From Streptomyces fuscichromogenes (GTDB lineage: Bacteria > Actinomycetota > Actinomycetes > Streptomycetales > Streptomycetaceae), in NCBI RefSeq assembly GCF_014645815.1, contig NZ_BMML01000004.1, forward strand, positions 248,001 to 312,000: a stretch of DNA of 64,000 nt, written 5' to 3'. Numbering within the stretch: position 1 is the first letter of the stretch; the number at the start of each line of letters is the position of its first letter. This document shows positions 63,486-64,000 of the stretch, one piece after another. The translations under genes were made by a program, and so were the position numbers. The notes under the pieces were generated by a model. The model was not told where the DNA came from. It was given only the letters and a program-made list of their open reading frames with translations, and did not search any database.

Positions 63486-64000
63486 TCACCGCGTGCTGCA
63501 CACCGACTTCAGGGCCGCTCCGCCGCCGTCGCCGCCCGGTGCGGACTGGGCGTCCTGCACCCGCTGCACGTCCTGGAGAAGGCCGCGGATGCCCGGGTCC
63601 TGGCCGGCGGCGACCCGCGCGATGGTCAGCAGGACGGCCTCGTAGAAGGCGTCCCGTACGGCGGGCGCCATCACGTCCGAGGCGTCCAGGCAGCGGGGGC
63701 CGGTGCGGAGCCGCTCCGCCGTCTCGCGCTCCACCGTGCCGCCCTGCGGCTCCACCCGGCGGTTCGCGGAGAACACGTCCGCCAGTTCGGCCCACCGCTG
63801 CTGGCCCTCCCGCGAGGCCAGTCGCCTGACCAGGGCACGCGCCTCGGGCCGGGCACTGAACAGGGCCGCGAAGTCGCCGCTCACCTCGTGGCCCCGGACC
63901 GGGTAGCCGCCCCCGGGCAGCAGCGGCGCGGAGTCCGTCAGGCGGGCGCGCCGGGCGTCGGCCGCGGTGTAGAAGGAGCGGGCGAAGGACCCCTGGTGCT
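63486..64000 (-). CDS. Extracellular solute-binding protein, C-terminal part, N-terminus beyond window
   Basis: About 171 codons visible, frame open to the right edge. Seen: HQGSFARSFYTAADAR, VRGHEVSGDFAALFSARPEA, VRRLASREGQQRWAEL, FSANRRVEP, ending in GGGAALKSVCSTR. The FSANRRV block near the end and the segment on residual helices fit the C-terminal lobe of carbohydrate ABC transporter solute-binding proteins. Its terminal Cys is unusual. An in-frame GTG at 63884 is not the start, since similarity continues upstream of it. Function and partners lie outside the window. Confidence 0.65.
   Translation of the reverse strand, partial: HQGSFARSFYTAADARRARLTDSAPLLPGGGYPVRGHEVSGDFAALFSARPEARALVRRLASREGQQRWAELADVFSANRRVEPQGGTVERETAERLRTGPRCLDASDVMAPAVRDAFYEAVLLTIARVAAGQDPGIRGLLQDVQRVQDAQSAPGGDGGGAALKSVCSTR

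Overview
The window looks like chromosomal DNA of a Streptomyces or close relative. GC is very high throughout with strong third-position bias, GTG starts are common, genes are tightly packed, and the families are typical of the genus: SARP and LAL-type LuxR regulators, DUF5709/DUF5999/DUF6299-like small proteins, a SepF-like protein, F420-type oxidoreductase and bacterial Hen1/Pnkp. I see no rRNA, tRNA, CRISPR array, transposase or phage genes. The left edge cuts a regulator phosphatase gene and the right edge cuts a solute-binding protein gene.

Layout. 1-11.3 kb is a signalling block: a GAF-PP2C phosphatase with a short coupled leader ORF, a secreted R61-like serine peptidase, two divergent LAL regulators, an esterase-like gene whose nucleophile codon reads Cys, and two overlapping AraC paralogues. 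11.5-17.9 kb holds a DUF5709-like protein, a LysR/MFS pair divergent from a second esterase, a membrane-anchored unknown, a Met-rich membrane protein and a SigC-like ECF sigma factor. 17.9-24.1 kb is methylmalonyl-CoA mutase (mutA-mutB-meaB), then a MarR/YceI divergent pair with two visible operator palindromes. 24.2-30.2 kb has a polytopic membrane protein, a SepF-like division protein, an ATPase coupled to a MazG-like hydrolase, a small unknown and an LLM oxidoreductase that ends in a clear terminator.

30.2-38.6 kb is the most interesting part. A long leader with a good promoter precedes a three-gene operon: an A-T-TE synthetase, a Rossmann reductase and a SnoaL/NTF2-like protein. This gene set matches the polyporic acid to p-terphenyl-triol pathway known from the echoside and terfestatin loci. 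It is flanked by a LysR regulator, an AzoR-like quinone reductase, and an FAD-linked oxidase (the only gene in which I found a TTA codon) that overlaps a TetR gene.

38.7-44.7 kb carries the Hen1-Pnkp RNA-repair pair, facing an NAD-kinase-like/SPFH pair. 44.9-48.4 kb has arginine deiminase and ornithine carbamoyltransferase followed by a decayed amino-acid permease and an RsbW-type ATPase. 48.6-51.3 kb is the sulfate-activation operon cysC-cysD-cysN. 51.5-56.6 kb has a PaaX regulator, small DUF proteins, a dehalogenase-like hydrolase and a SARP regulator with a His-rich repeat. 56.7-63.5 kb is a cyclitol/sugar (inositol-like) operon with its LacI repressor and a solute-binding lipoprotein; near-identical operators lie at both promoters.

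All functional assignments are from reading translations, not from searches.
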